A DNA stretch of 64,000 nucleotides from Chloroflexi bacterium 54-19. Lineage in GTDB: Bacteria; Chloroflexota; Chloroflexia; Chloroheliales; Chloroheliaceae. The DNA lies in contig MKTJ01000047.1 of NCBI GenBank assembly GCA_001898225.1, forward strand, positions 91,697 through 155,696. The letters run 5' to 3'. Each line of letters begins with the position of its first letter. The stretch's first letter is position 1. Made by a program: the position numbers and the translations under genes. Under the pieces are notes generated by a model. It was not told the origin of the DNA and ran no database searches. It saw only the letters and a program-made list of their open reading frames with translations. Below are positions 35,423 through 44,761 of the stretch, one piece after another.

Positions 35423-36313
35423 TTAAACCTGGGCATCCACGGTTTGCCCGGCTCCTGGTTTGTCGTTTATCAACCGGAGCATAATCGTTTCGAGGTTGTC
35501 CTGGTCGAGTTCGAGTTTGGTGATAGCCGGGTCGAGACCATAACTTTGCAGGAGGCCGGGCAACTGGGTCGGGTACTGTGAAATGGTCTCGCGTTCGAGC
35601 TTTTGACCGCGCCAGATTTTGACAGTCGAGTTACCCCTTAGCAAAATGTTCTGGGGGGTATCGCAGGCCAGCACCGTCCCAGCCCGCATAATCGCCAGTT
35701 TGTCACACAGCAGGGCTTCGTCCATCAGGTGCGTACTGATAAAAAGGGTGACACCCTCCGAGGCTAACTGGCGGAAATGTTCCCAGAAAGCCTCTTTGAG
35801 CAGGGGGTCTACCCCGGCGGTCGGTTCGTCCAGGAAAAGAACCTGGGGTTGGTGGACCAGGGCGCAGGCAAGCGAGACCCGTTGTTTCATACCGCCTGAA
35901 AACCCGCTCACCGCGTCCCCGGCCCGCGCTACCAGGTCCGTAAAGGTCAGTACTCTTTCGACCTGCCCGGCCAGGTCCGGCAAGCGATGGGATGCGCCGA
36001 AAAAGTGGATATTGTCGCGGGCCGAAAGGTCCTCGTAGAGGGCCGGGGCCTGGGGCATATAGCCGAGCAACTCCCTCAACTTGCGGGCGTCTTTGAAAGG
36101 GTCGAGCCCCAGCACCCGGACGTGCCCTGCGGAGGGCCGGGTGCTGCCGACCAGGACTTTTATCAGGGTCGATTTCCCGGCCCCGTTCGAGCCGAGCAGC
36201 CCGAAAATGGTTCCCTTCTCGACCTGCATATCGACCCCGCGCAGGGCCTCGATATGGCCGTAGCTTCTTTTGATGCCTTCAATATGGATGGCCGGGCCGT
36301 TATTTTCACTCAT
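35423..36313 (-). CDS. ABC transporter ATP-binding protein (exporter)
   Basis: 296 aa. Walker A (GSNGAGKST, about 41-49), signature FSGGMKQR, Walker B LFLDEPTAGVD and the switch His (STHLMDEA) are intact. The ABC-2 exporter type (DrrA-like) is suggested by the C-terminal extension. It pairs with the permease at 32.9-33.7 kb. GGAG precedes the ATG by eight bases; it starts 5 bp after the TetR gene stop, so the two are coupled. TetR control is likely through the operator at 36992-37015. Confidence 0.92.
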   Translation of the reverse strand: MSENNGPAIHIEGIKRSYGHIEALRGVDMQVEKGTIFGLLGSNGAGKSTLIKVLVGSTRPSAGHVRVLGLDPFKDARKLRELLGYMPQAPALYEDLSARDNIHFFGASHRLPDLAGQVERVLTFTDLVARAGDAVSGFSGGMKQRVSLACALVHQPQVLFLDEPTAGVDPLLKEAFWEHFRQLASEGVTLFISTHLMDEALLCDKLAIMRAGTVLACDTPQNILLRGNSTVKIWRGQKLERETISQYPTQLPGLLQSYGLDPAITKLELDQDNLETIMLRLINDKPGAGQTVDAQV

Positions 36314-36318
36314 CGCTT

Positions 36319-36972
36319 TTACTCCTTTGGTCCGGCTTCCTCGCCGGGTTGGTTCAAGAAGCCGTGTAAGAAGGTTTTTACCAGGGTTTCGACCAGTTCT
36401 TCGTCCGAGGGGAAAGGCACCATGACCTGCGCTTCGTTTGCTCCTACGATACGGAGCAGCGTCCGGGCGAAAAGCGGCCCGAAAAACTGTAATACCAGGG
36501 CCATCGGCTGGGATACCGGCAGGTTGTGCTGGCTGGAATAGCGGGCCAGGTAAAACAGGGTCGGCTGGACCAGGAGGGGCACTAACCGCCGGGGCAGGAT
36601 TTCACCCAGTTCGGGGAAGCGCGGCGCTTCTGTCATAACAAGTCGGATAACCGAGCGGACCGTTTCATCCCCGACCATTTTCAGGTAATTGAGACCGACC
36701 TCCCGCAAGTATTCCTCAATAGGTAATTCGAAGTCCTTCTCGATTACCTCCTGGAAATTCTTCATGGGTTGGAATTCGTCCAGGCAAGCCTGGAAAAGTT
36801 CGGGCTTACCACCCGGAAAGTAGTGATAAATCAGGGCCGGGCTTTTGAAGCCGCCCTGCTGGGCAATTGTCTTGTTGGAAGTGCCTTCATAGCCGTAGAC
36901 GGCGAAGCTTTTCAGGGCTGCCGCGACGATCTCAGCTTTGCGGGTTTCGTGATTGGTGGCGGGCCGAGCCAT
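36319..36972 (-). CDS. TetR/AcrR-family transcriptional regulator
   Basis: 217 aa. The N-terminal helix-turn-helix (ARPATNHETRKAEIVAAA, then YGYEGTSNKTIAQQGGFKSPALIYHYF) is typical TetR; the C-terminal ligand domain is divergent. The ATG at 36972 (AAGGAA about ten bases upstream) is chosen because the longer frame from 37011 would run through the palindromic operator and the expected transcription start. It heads the ABC-hydrolase-permease operon and probably represses it and itself, being released by a substrate of the exporter. Confidence 0.9.
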   Translation of the reverse strand: MARPATNHETRKAEIVAAALKSFAVYGYEGTSNKTIAQQGGFKSPALIYHYFPGGKPELFQACLDEFQPMKNFQEVIEKDFELPIEEYLREVGLNYLKMVGDETVRSVIRLVMTEAPRFPELGEILPRRLVPLLVQPTLFYLARYSSQHNLPVSQPMALVLQFFGPLFARTLLRIVGANEAQVMVPFPSDEELVETLVKTFLHGFLNQPGEEAGPKE

Positions 36973-36991
36973 AAGCGATTGTTCCTTTAAT

Positions 36992-37015
36992 TTAATTAAC
37001 TGACCAGTCAATTAA
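36992..37015. promoter_or_regulatory. TetR-type operator
   Basis: A 24-bp palindrome: TTAATTAACTG (36992-37002), AC centre, CAGTCAATTAA (37005-37015); ten of eleven base pairs match. The ACTG-N2-CAGT core is typical of TetR-family sites. It covers the predicted transcription start of the tetR operon. Confidence 0.8.
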
Positions 37016-37023
37016 CTAACAAA

Positions 37024-37052
37024 AGTATAAAACAAAAAAGACGGCCTGTCAA
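37024..37052 (-). promoter_or_regulatory. promoter of the tetR-ABC operon
   Basis: On the minus strand TTGACA (37052-37047), 17-bp spacer, TATACT (37029-37024). The -35 box lies inside the terminator loop of the upstream gene and the operator starts about nine bases downstream of the -10 box. Confidence 0.8.
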
Positions 37053-37067
37053 TAACTTCAACCGTCT
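37035..37067 (-). terminator. terminator of the degenerate-phosphatase gene
   Basis: On the minus strand AGACGG and CCGTCT form a six-pair stem around a loop of about 17 bases, followed by a run of T. It shares bases with the tetR promoter. Confidence 0.7.
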
Positions 37068-37093
37068 CTTTGCAAAATATAAAAATTGGAAAC

Positions 37094-39073
37094 CTAGAGC
37101 TTGATGATACCCGCTTCCGCGCCGGGGCGTTGTTGTTGCAGAATATCGAGTTCTTCCTCCTCGATTTCGACCTCTTTATCGAGAAGTTCGCCCCTGAAAC
37201 TCCGTTTAATCCAGTAAAGTCCCATCAGGAGTGGCGGTGCGGCCAGCATGGCCCAGGCCAAACCCCACAGGTTGCCCAGGGCAAAGAATTCGAGGAAATT
37301 GGAATTGGTATCGGGCAGGAGCGCCGGTTGCCCCACCAGCGGGCCGAAGTAGCCGAACCGCCAGTAATACCAGACGAACCAGACGAACCCGCTAAAGTAG
37401 GCCAGCCAGCCGAGCATCAGGGCGCAGCAGGTAAACAGCCGCCGTACCGGGAATTTATCCTGGCGCAGGTCGGCGATTTGCTGGTAGCGCAGGTCAATCC
37501 GTCCGTAGCGTTTGATGCGTCGCCGTTCGGTCCAGTCGAAAAACAGGGTCGGTATGAGCAGGCCCACCGCCACCCCGATAGCCGCTCGCCAGGGCGCGGT
37601 TTCCAGCAAAGCAGCCAGGCTGGTCGCGTTAAAGTCAAAACTCCGCCCCTGTAAGACGTAGATGCCGTAAGGCACCACCGCCGCTACCAGGGCCGCTCCC
37701 GCCGCCAGCAGCGCCAGGGGCGACCGCCAGATTAACAGGAGCAAGAGAGGGAGGGCCAGCAGTACGACTGCCAGGATAGCCCGTTGCCAGCGTACCGCCC
37801 CGAACCATTCCTCGCTGGCGTCCTGCATGTCCGAATGGACGTAGCGCACCACCGCCGAGACCAGGGTCGGGATGCCGTCGTAAGAGCCGGACTGGTAATT
37901 CTGGCGCGCTACCTTCACATTCTTTTCGGCATCAAGGGCCTGCGAATCGTTGACGGCCAGGGGCAGCACCAGGTTCAAGCGGTTGCGGTAGGCTATATCG
38001 AGGGCTTGCTGCTGTTCGGCCAGGGCAAGGTATTTTTCACCCCGGTCAATCGCGGGCATCGCCAGCAGGCTACCCAGGATTTGGCCCTGGTTATGCCGGG
38101 GAATTTCCACCCCCAAAAGCGCCGCAATCGTGCTGGTAATGTCTTCCTGGCGGCCCCAGATTTTGTCACCGGGTTGGACCGCCTGGCCGAGCATCACCAG
38201 CGGCACCGTCCAGCGGTCACCCGCCTTAACGCTTTCGTCAAAGTCGCCCGTAATGAGTAGAGCGGTAGAGTGCAAATCTAGGTCACCGCCGACTAACTTT
38301 GCCAGGGCGTTATTGAGGTCTTGCCGGGCCTGGATAGCCTGGTTCGAGTTATAGCCGTAGTCGGTCTGGGCGCGGTTGACCGAGTTTAGTTGCACCACGG
38401 TAAAGTTGGCCGACTTCTTCTTTATAAAGTCGAGGGCGCGCCCGACAATGTCGCTGGCCGGTTGGCGGGGGTCGAAGGCCGTATAAGCGTCGAGCAGGTC
38501 GGGCGGCACCGCGTTGAACCAATCGTTGGTGCCAAAAAAGGCCGTGGTAAAGTTGCTGCGTTTGACCGCCGCGAACAGGTTATCAAACTGGCCTAATTGG
38601 GTGGTGGTGGTAGGAGCGGTCAGGGAAGGTTGGGCCGGGTTCAGGGTAAAACCCCCGCTCAGCTCGTAGGTGGTGCCCGTCAGGAGCGTGACCAGGGCTG
38701 GGACCTGGGGTTGGACCGGGCCGGTAAAGAGGTTGGCCCCGGTGCTGAGCAGTTTGACGTTTTCGGTCTGCAAGGCCGGGAGGGCCTCGGTATCATTCAA
38801 CCCCATCCCATTGACAACCACCAGTACGACCCGGTTGGTCAGGGGGGCGGTCGTGCCGGGCCGCCCCGATGGATTGGTATTCGTATTCGGGTTAGTGGTG
38901 CCGTTGCCGGTGAGTGATTGGGGTGGCGCGACCTCAAGTTGCAAAGGCTGGAAGCTTTCCAGGCCGTTTCTAAGCAGCAGGATGGCGTTATAAGCCCCAC
39001 CCACCAGCACACTGATTGCCAGGAGATAAAGAAACAGGTTGCGGATTTTTGGCAATAAAGTGCGTAAGCTCAT
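37094..39073 (-). CDS. membrane protein with degenerate alkaline-phosphatase-like domain
   Basis: 659 aa. One N-terminal membrane helix (about 12-32), an extracytoplasmic domain (about 80-370) laid out like the alkaline phosphatase/type I phosphodiesterase superfamily, then several membrane helices (about 435-455, 460-480, 500-520, 555-590, 605-625) and a charged tail. The usual metal-binding and nucleophile residues are changed: VVVNGMGLND where Asp-Gly is expected, QVPALVTLLTG without the nucleophilic Thr/Ser in its usual place, NSVNRAQTDYG for the D-x-x-G-H motif, and ITGDFDES for S-D-H-G. It may be an inactive relative used for binding. It follows the rodA gene by 22 bp, pointing to cell-wall growth. 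Confidence 0.7.
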   Translation of the reverse strand: MSLRTLLPKIRNLFLYLLAISVLVGGAYNAILLLRNGLESFQPLQLEVAPPQSLTGNGTTNPNTNTNPSGRPGTTAPLTNRVVLVVVNGMGLNDTEALPALQTENVKLLSTGANLFTGPVQPQVPALVTLLTGTTYELSGGFTLNPAQPSLTAPTTTTQLGQFDNLFAAVKRSNFTTAFFGTNDWFNAVPPDLLDAYTAFDPRQPASDIVGRALDFIKKKSANFTVVQLNSVNRAQTDYGYNSNQAIQARQDLNNALAKLVGGDLDLHSTALLITGDFDESVKAGDRWTVPLVMLGQAVQPGDKIWGRQEDITSTIAALLGVEIPRHNQGQILGSLLAMPAIDRGEKYLALAEQQQALDIAYRNRLNLVLPLAVNDSQALDAEKNVKVARQNYQSGSYDGIPTLVSAVVRYVHSDMQDASEEWFGAVRWQRAILAVVLLALPLLLLLIWRSPLALLAAGAALVAAVVPYGIYVLQGRSFDFNATSLAALLETAPWRAAIGVAVGLLIPTLFFDWTERRRIKRYGRIDLRYQQIADLRQDKFPVRRLFTCCALMLGWLAYFSGFVWFVWYYWRFGYFGPLVGQPALLPDTNSNFLEFFALGNLWGLAWAMLAAPPLLMGLYWIKRSFRGELLDKEVEIEEEELDILQQQRPGAEAGIIKL

Positions 39074-39095
39074 GGGCTAACCTTAAGATATGGGG

Positions 39096-40262
39096 CTATT
39101 CTTTGCCGGGACCGGTGCGGTAGTACCACTGCTGTTCCCGTTTGTGCCGCAAGGCCACACTCTCGACCAGGCCCAGGCCCATCAGGGTCGTCCAGAGCGA
39201 ACTACTCCCGTGGCTTATCATAGGTAGCGGGATACCGGTCACGGGCATCAGGCCCAGGTTCATCCCGACATTGATAAATATCTGGAAAAAGAGCATGGTT
39301 GCCACGCCAATACAAATATACCGGCCATAAGGGTCGGCGGCTTTTTTGGCGACCGTTATCACTCTTGAGAGCATCAGTAGCAGCACCGCCAGGACCGCGA
39401 CGCACCCTACAAAGCCAAATTCTTCCGCAATTACCGAGAAAATAAAGTCGGCGTGGCGGATTTTAAGCAGGTCGTACTTGTTATGAATCCCTTCGCTATA
39501 GCCCTGGCCGAGCAATTTGCCGTCCTGGACCGATTCGCGTGACTGGATAAGATTATAACCTTCGCCGTTGGGGTCTTGTTCCGGGTCGAGAAAGAGGGCC
39601 ATACGGGCTTCCTGGTAGGGCTGGAACACCTGGTATTTACCGCCGGTCAGCGGTCCCAGGTTCCAGACTAAGAGCAGAAGCGGGATGGCGAGAAAAATCA
39701 GGGTGACCATGTGCAGCCAGTCGGCCCCGGCCACAAAGGTCATGCCGAGCCAGATTGCCACGATGACCATGGTGGTTCCGAGGTCAGGCTCGATAAAGAT
39801 GAGCGCGGCAATCGGGCCAATCTGAAGCATCGAGAAGATAAAGACCGGGATGCGCTTGATGCGGTGTTCGTTGGTGACGTAGAAGCGGGCCAGCATCAAA
39901 ATAACCAGCAGTTTGGCCGGTTCGGAAGGTTGCACCCGGACGCCCGCAATGGTTATCCAGCGGGTCGAACCGAGGGTGGTTAAGCCCAAAAACTCGACCA
40001 GCAGCAATAGGCCGACGCAGCCGATATAGATAAAGAACTGCCAGCTTTCGAAAAAATGATAATCAAGACGACTGAGGACAAAGAAGAAAACCAGGCCCAC
40101 GCATAGGCCGACCGTTAGCTGGTTCATTTCCAACCCGGCGGTACTCAAAAGCGGGTCGTACATGACGGCGCTGTGAATCATCGCTATGCCAAAAAGGCAT
40201 GTAAAAATCATGGCGATGAAAAGGGGAACTTCAAAGTTACGCCAGAAAGCGAGTTTTAACAT
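39096..40262 (-). CDS. rodA: RodA-type SEDS peptidoglycan polymerase
   Basis: 388 aa with about ten membrane helices. The motifs GSTRWITIAGVRVQPSEPAKL (about 118-138), EPDLGTTMV and the C-terminal TGIPLPMISHGSSSLW are those of RodA/FtsW. SEDS enzymes polymerise glycan strands from lipid II. Length and the QPSEPAK motif favour RodA over FtsW. No PBP lies next to it; the pseudophosphatase-like membrane protein follows by 22 bp. TAGGTG is the only weak ribosome site. It is the second SEDS gene of the window. Confidence 0.9.
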   Translation of the reverse strand: MLKLAFWRNFEVPLFIAMIFTCLFGIAMIHSAVMYDPLLSTAGLEMNQLTVGLCVGLVFFFVLSRLDYHFFESWQFFIYIGCVGLLLLVEFLGLTTLGSTRWITIAGVRVQPSEPAKLLVILMLARFYVTNEHRIKRIPVFIFSMLQIGPIAALIFIEPDLGTTMVIVAIWLGMTFVAGADWLHMVTLIFLAIPLLLLVWNLGPLTGGKYQVFQPYQEARMALFLDPEQDPNGEGYNLIQSRESVQDGKLLGQGYSEGIHNKYDLLKIRHADFIFSVIAEEFGFVGCVAVLAVLLLMLSRVITVAKKAADPYGRYICIGVATMLFFQIFINVGMNLGLMPVTGIPLPMISHGSSSLWTTLMGLGLVESVALRHKREQQWYYRTGPGKE

Positions 40263-40669
40263 TACACCTACTAATTAACTTGGTAATACAGACAGAGGAG
40301 GTGACCGTTAGCGTTTAGCTAAAGTTATCGCTCCAATTGAAATTCAGTATACCAGAGTATACTTATCTTGAAAAGACGAAAGTAGTCAGGGGTCGGTAGC
40401 CGGTAGTCAGGGATTTCATACCAAAATGGAATGATTTAACAAACTCTAATGTCTCAGTCCTTTCTATTTAATTTATTCCTGACCAGGCCCAAGGCTATTT
40501 TCAGCCTTAACAGGCCACAAAGCTAATTTTTGGAGGTTACCGGCCAGGGGCTACTGGTCCCCGGCTACTAAATTAGGCGAAATGAGGCCAATCTGGTAAA
40601 ATTGATACATAGAATATATTATTCTATTCTGTGTCCCGCTTCGTGTTAAGGCACCAAAGGAGGATAGCC
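40263..40669. other. 407-bp divergent gap between rodA and the thiolase gene, with a repeat pair
   Basis: It must hold promoters for both genes, but none is convincing. Its middle carries the inverted repeat pair described separately (40381-40569). Confidence 0.5.
40381..40569. repeat. imperfect terminal inverted repeats, possible MITE-like element (about 190 bp)
   Basis: The 21 bases at 40381-40401 match the reverse complement of 40549-40569 in 16 positions. GTAGTCAGGG is also directly repeated (40382-40391 and 40403-40412). No ORF lies between. Target duplication was not seen. Confidence 0.4.
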
Positions 40670-41875
40670 ATGACAACAGAACCAGCAAAAGTTGGAACCA
40701 GTTTTGATAAATTAGGCGACCGGGAGGCGGTAATTGTCAGCGCCGTTCGGACCCCGGTTGGCCGAGCCTCCAAAGGCAGTTTGAAGGACGTTCGCATTGA
40801 CGACCTGGGCGCCCTGGTAGTTAAAGCCGCCCTGGAACGGGCGGGCAACCTGGACCCGAACCTGGTCGAAGACGTAATTTTTGGTTGCGCGATGCCGGAG
40901 GGTGAGCAGGGTTTGAATGTGGCCCGTAACATCGGCATTCTGAGCGGAATTCCGGTCAGCGCCGGGGGTGTCACGGTCAACCGTTTCTGCGCCAGTGGCC
41001 TCCAATCCATCAACATGGCCGCCCAGAACGTTATGCTGGGCTTTGGCGAGGTCTTCGTGGCCGGGGGCATTGAAAGCATGAGCCGGGTGCCGATGGGTGG
41101 TTTCAACCCTTCCTTTAACAAAAAACTGGTCGGCGGCAAGTCCGGCTTCCCCGAAGTCTATATCCCGATGGGCCTGACGGCAGAAAACGTGGTCAAGAAA
41201 TGGGGTCTCAAGCGCGAGGAACTCGACGAGTTTTCCTACCATTCGCACATGCGGGCAATCAAAGGCCAGAAAGAGGGCATGTTCAAAGACGAGATTATCC
41301 CCGTAACGCTCCCCGATGGCCGTGTTTTTGAAAATGACGAAGGCCCTCGTGCCGATACCACCATGGAAAAACTTGCCAGCCTCAAACCCGTTTTTGTGGC
41401 CGACGGCAGCGTGACCGCCGGAAATAGCAGCCCGCTCAACGACGGTGCCGCCGCCGCGGTCGTCATGAGCCTCGGCAAAGCCCGCGAACTTGGCCTCAGA
41501 CCGCTGGCCCGGATTATTACCATGGCCGTGGCCGGGGTCGAACCGGAATTGATGGGGGTTGGCCCTATCCCGGCGGTACGCAAAGCTTTGCAGCGGTCCG
41601 GCCTGACTATCGAAGACATTGATGTTATTGAGCTAAACGAGGCTTTTGCCAGCCAGGCGATTGTGGTTATGCGCGAACTCGGTATTGACCACGAAAAGCA
41701 GCTAAACCTCAAAGGTGGGGCGATTGCCATCGGCCACCCGCTCGGCTGTAGCGGGGCCCGTATCATGGCGACCCTGATGAATGACATCCAGCAGTTTGAC
41801 GCCCACCTGGCGATGGAAACGATGTGCATCGGTGGCGGTCAGGGCCTGGCGACCATCGTTGAACGGCTCAATTAG
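40670..41875 (+). CDS. fadA: acetyl-CoA acyltransferase (thiolase)
   Basis: 401 aa. It cleaves 3-ketoacyl-CoA with CoA in the last step of beta-oxidation. The active-site Cys107 lies in NRFCASGLQS; the His motif GHPLGCSGAR and the second Cys in MCIGGGQG are present. I chose the ATG at 40670, which has AAAGGAGG about seven bases upstream, over an upstream in-frame GTG. The multifunctional beta-oxidation gene starts 10 bp after its stop, so they form one operon. A role as a biosynthetic acetoacetyl-CoA thiolase is less likely in this context. Confidence 0.93.
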   Translation: MTTEPAKVGTSFDKLGDREAVIVSAVRTPVGRASKGSLKDVRIDDLGALVVKAALERAGNLDPNLVEDVIFGCAMPEGEQGLNVARNIGILSGIPVSAGGVTVNRFCASGLQSINMAAQNVMLGFGEVFVAGGIESMSRVPMGGFNPSFNKKLVGGKSGFPEVYIPMGLTAENVVKKWGLKREELDEFSYHSHMRAIKGQKEGMFKDEIIPVTLPDGRVFENDEGPRADTTMEKLASLKPVFVADGSVTAGNSSPLNDGAAAAVVMSLGKARELGLRPLARIITMAVAGVEPELMGVGPIPAVRKALQRSGLTIEDIDVIELNEAFASQAIVVMRELGIDHEKQLNLKGGAIAIGHPLGCSGARIMATLMNDIQQFDAHLAMETMCIGGGQGLATIVERLN

Positions 41876-41885
41876 GAGGTTTGCT

Positions 41886-44435
41886 ATGACCTACAAAATT
41901 GAACGAGTCGGCGTTTTAGGGGCCGGGGTCATGGGTGCGGGGATTGCCGCTCACCTGGCAAACGCCGGTATACCTTCTTTATTACTCGATATTGTGCCCG
42001 GTAACTCGGCCACCGAGGCGGTAATTCAGGCCGTCAAGCGCAACCGAGGTTTGCTAATCGGCCAGTCCGCCGCCGAAGAAGCCGTCGCCGCTCTGAAAGA
42101 CGCCGACAGCACTACCCTGCGCGGGCGGGACGCCTTTAACGGTGAACCCAAAGAAGTACCTTTCAGTCGGGCCGAATTGCGTGAAATCAAAAATTACCTG
42201 GCGAACAACGGCTTGCAAACAGTCCTCAAGGCCAGTCCTGCCGCCTTTTACAGTCCGAAATATGCCGAACTGGTTACACCAGGCAATTTCGAGGACGACT
42301 GGTCCAAACTGGCCGAGTGTGACTGGATAATCGAAGTAGTAGTTGAGCGGCTCGACATCAAACGGGCGGTGTTGAAACGGCTGGTCGAGGTGGTTTCACC
42401 CGAAGCGATAATTTCGAGCAACACCAGCGGAATTTCCCTGGCATCCATGACCGAAGGTCTGCCCGAAGATTTCCAGCGCCGTTTCCTCATTACCCACTTT
42501 TTCAACCCGCCGCGCTATATGAAGTTGATGGAACTGGTGGCCGGACCTCACACCGACCCGGCCCTGGTTGATTTCATGCGGAATTTCTTCGAAGAAAAAA
42601 TGGGCAAGGGCGTCATTATGGCGAAGGACACCCCCAACTTTGTCGCCAACCGCATCGGCATCTTTGGCTTTATGGCGACCCTCAACCGGATGGCCGAGGC
42701 CGGGCTAAAGGTCGAGGAAGTGGACGCCATCCTGGGTAAGGCCAGCGGGCGGCCCAGGAGCGCGGCCTTCCGTACCAGCGACCTGGTCGGTCTCGATACC
42801 TCGCTGCACGTGGCCCAGAACGTCTACGATAACGCCCCGGACGACGAGCAGCGCGAACTGTTCCGCTTCCCGGAGTGGGTCCAGAAGATGGCCGAAAACA
42901 AATGGCTTGGCGATAAGACCGGCCAGGGTTTTTACAAAAAGACCAAGGTGGGCGGCCAGACCCAAATCCTGGCTCTCGACCCGGCGACCCTGGAATACCG
43001 CGAGCAGGAGACCAAGCCGCTGGCCGATACCCGGTTGGAGGAAGCCGAAAGGCGGTCCAGTCCGGCCAAACGCATCGACACCCTGGTCAACCTGGACGAC
43101 CGGGCCGGGAAATTCGCCTGGGAGGTGCTGGCCGATACCCTGCTCTACACCGCCAACCGTTTGCCCGAAATCGCCGACGACATCCTGACGATTGATAACG
43201 CCATGAAGTGGGGTTACAACTGGGAGGCAGGTATTTTCGAGACCTGGGATGCTATCGGTCCGCTCAAGAGTGTCCAGCGTATGCGCCAGGAAGGCCGCCA
43301 GGTGCCCCAGTGGATTATTGATTTTATCAATCGCGGCCAGGACTTCTTTTACATCGAGCAAAACGGCAAGAAGAAATACTGGGATTTTAAGGAAGAGCGC
43401 TACAAAATCTTGCCCGATAATTCCAATATTATTCGCCTGTCGAAGGTGAAACAGGATAAAGCCAATATCCTCGGTACCAACGAGAGCGCCAGTCTGCTCG
43501 ACCTTGGTGACGGGGTTTTGTTACTCGAATTTCACGCCAAGTTGAACTCGATTGACCCCGATATGGTTGGTCTCGGCTTCCGGGCTCTTTCGACCCTCAA
43601 CGGCAGCGATAAGTACAAGGCCCTGGTGATTTCCAACGAAGCCGACGACTTTTCCGCCGGGGCGAACCTGTTCCTGGCCCTCATGGCTGCCAGCCAGGAG
43701 CAGTGGGGCGAACTGGAAAAGAGTGTCAAAGCCTTCCAGGACTTTAACATGGCCTTGAAATATTCGCCCAAGCCGGTGGTGGTTGCGCCGTTTGGCCGTA
43801 CCCTCGGCGGTGGGGCCGAAGTCGTGATGGCCGGGGCGAAGGTCCGGGCCTATGGCGAAAGCTATATCGGCCTGGTCGAGGTCGGCGCGGGTCTGATACC
43901 GGGCGGTGGCGGTTGCAAAGAACTCTTGCTGCGCCAGGTTCAGAAGATGCGCGGGATGGGTGGCCCCATGCCGCCGGTCCAGAAGGCTTTCGAGACTATC
44001 TCTTACGCCAAAGTTTCGACCAGCGCCGAGGAAGCACGGTCGCTCGGTTTCCTGCGCAAGACCGACACGATTACGCTCTCGAAGGACCGCCTTATCACGG
44101 AAGCGAAGGCTGACGCGCTCGAATTGGCCGCCAGCGATTACAAGCCGCCTGAAAAGCCGGTCTTCAAACTGCCGGGTGAAGGTGGCCGGTTGGCTATCGA
44201 GCAAGTCATTGACGGGTTGGTGCTGACCAAAACCATCAGTGAACACGACGCCCTGATTGCCTACAAACTCGCCTATGTCTTGACCGGTGGCAATACGGCC
44301 AGCCCGGCCCAGGAAGTGGACGAGCAGTTTTTGCTCGATTTGGAGCGCGAAGCTTTTATCGCCCTCTGCAAAGAGCCGAAGACCCAGGAGCGTATGCAAA
44401 ACCTTCTTATGAAAGGTAAACCGCTCCGCAACTAA
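41886..44435 (+). CDS. 3-hydroxyacyl-CoA dehydrogenase/enoyl-CoA hydratase fusion (FadN/FadB type)
   Basis: 849 aa. The N-terminal part is 3-hydroxyacyl-CoA dehydrogenase: GVLGAGVMGAGIAAHLANAG (NAD site), SSNTSGI, and HFFNPPRYMKLMELV; the C-terminal part (about 535-700) is a crotonase-fold hydratase with SAGANLF and GRTLGGGAEVVMA. The dehydrogenase-first order matches Bacillus FadN, not E. coli FadB. A typical insert joins the two. The start at 41886 has GAGG upstream; the frame extends further into the thiolase gene but without a ribosome site. With the thiolase it gives a complete beta-oxidation core; acyl-CoA dehydrogenase is not in the window. Confidence 0.92.
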   Translation: MTYKIERVGVLGAGVMGAGIAAHLANAGIPSLLLDIVPGNSATEAVIQAVKRNRGLLIGQSAAEEAVAALKDADSTTLRGRDAFNGEPKEVPFSRAELREIKNYLANNGLQTVLKASPAAFYSPKYAELVTPGNFEDDWSKLAECDWIIEVVVERLDIKRAVLKRLVEVVSPEAIISSNTSGISLASMTEGLPEDFQRRFLITHFFNPPRYMKLMELVAGPHTDPALVDFMRNFFEEKMGKGVIMAKDTPNFVANRIGIFGFMATLNRMAEAGLKVEEVDAILGKASGRPRSAAFRTSDLVGLDTSLHVAQNVYDNAPDDEQRELFRFPEWVQKMAENKWLGDKTGQGFYKKTKVGGQTQILALDPATLEYREQETKPLADTRLEEAERRSSPAKRIDTLVNLDDRAGKFAWEVLADTLLYTANRLPEIADDILTIDNAMKWGYNWEAGIFETWDAIGPLKSVQRMRQEGRQVPQWIIDFINRGQDFFYIEQNGKKKYWDFKEERYKILPDNSNIIRLSKVKQDKANILGTNESASLLDLGDGVLLLEFHAKLNSIDPDMVGLGFRALSTLNGSDKYKALVISNEADDFSAGANLFLALMAASQEQWGELEKSVKAFQDFNMALKYSPKPVVVAPFGRTLGGGAEVVMAGAKVRAYGESYIGLVEVGAGLIPGGGGCKELLLRQVQKMRGMGGPMPPVQKAFETISYAKVSTSAEEARSLGFLRKTDTITLSKDRLITEAKADALELAASDYKPPEKPVFKLPGEGGRLAIEQVIDGLVLTKTISEHDALIAYKLAYVLTGGNTASPAQEVDEQFLLDLEREAFIALCKEPKTQERMQNLLMKGKPLRN

Positions 44436-44526
44436 TTTCGCATAAAGAACAAGAACATGAGTCATCCCGAACTTTAAACTCAAAATTAAGCAGGGTAATT
44501 AACACAAAGAGAAACCTTTGACCTTA

Positions 44527-44698
44527 TCATTCCGAGCCGCAGCGAGGAATCTTGGGCACCCACTTGTGGGTACCGTTGGACAATATCTGGTCCGTTGGGT
44601 TATCTAAACTCAACTCCTTGCCTTTCAAAACAAGGTAGCTTGGGAGGCAGTAATATTCGCCATCGGCGCTGAGGTTCCTCGGCTGCGCTCGGAATGAC
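44527..44698. repeat. about 170-bp element with inverted ends (CATTCCGAG family)
   Basis: The left end TCATTCCGAGCCGCAGCG continues into GAGGAATCTT; the right end is its near-perfect reverse complement (one-base shift and two changes). Similar GAATGACNNNNGAGCG-type palindromes are common as dispersed repeats in environmental genomes. An ACCCAC/GTGGGT hairpin lies inside. There is no ORF. Confidence 0.55.
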
Positions 44699-44761
44699 AA
44701 TGTGGAGGCTTTACCTGTTATGGGTAAGCTTTCTCAGGTGTAAAAGATATTTCAAAATGAA

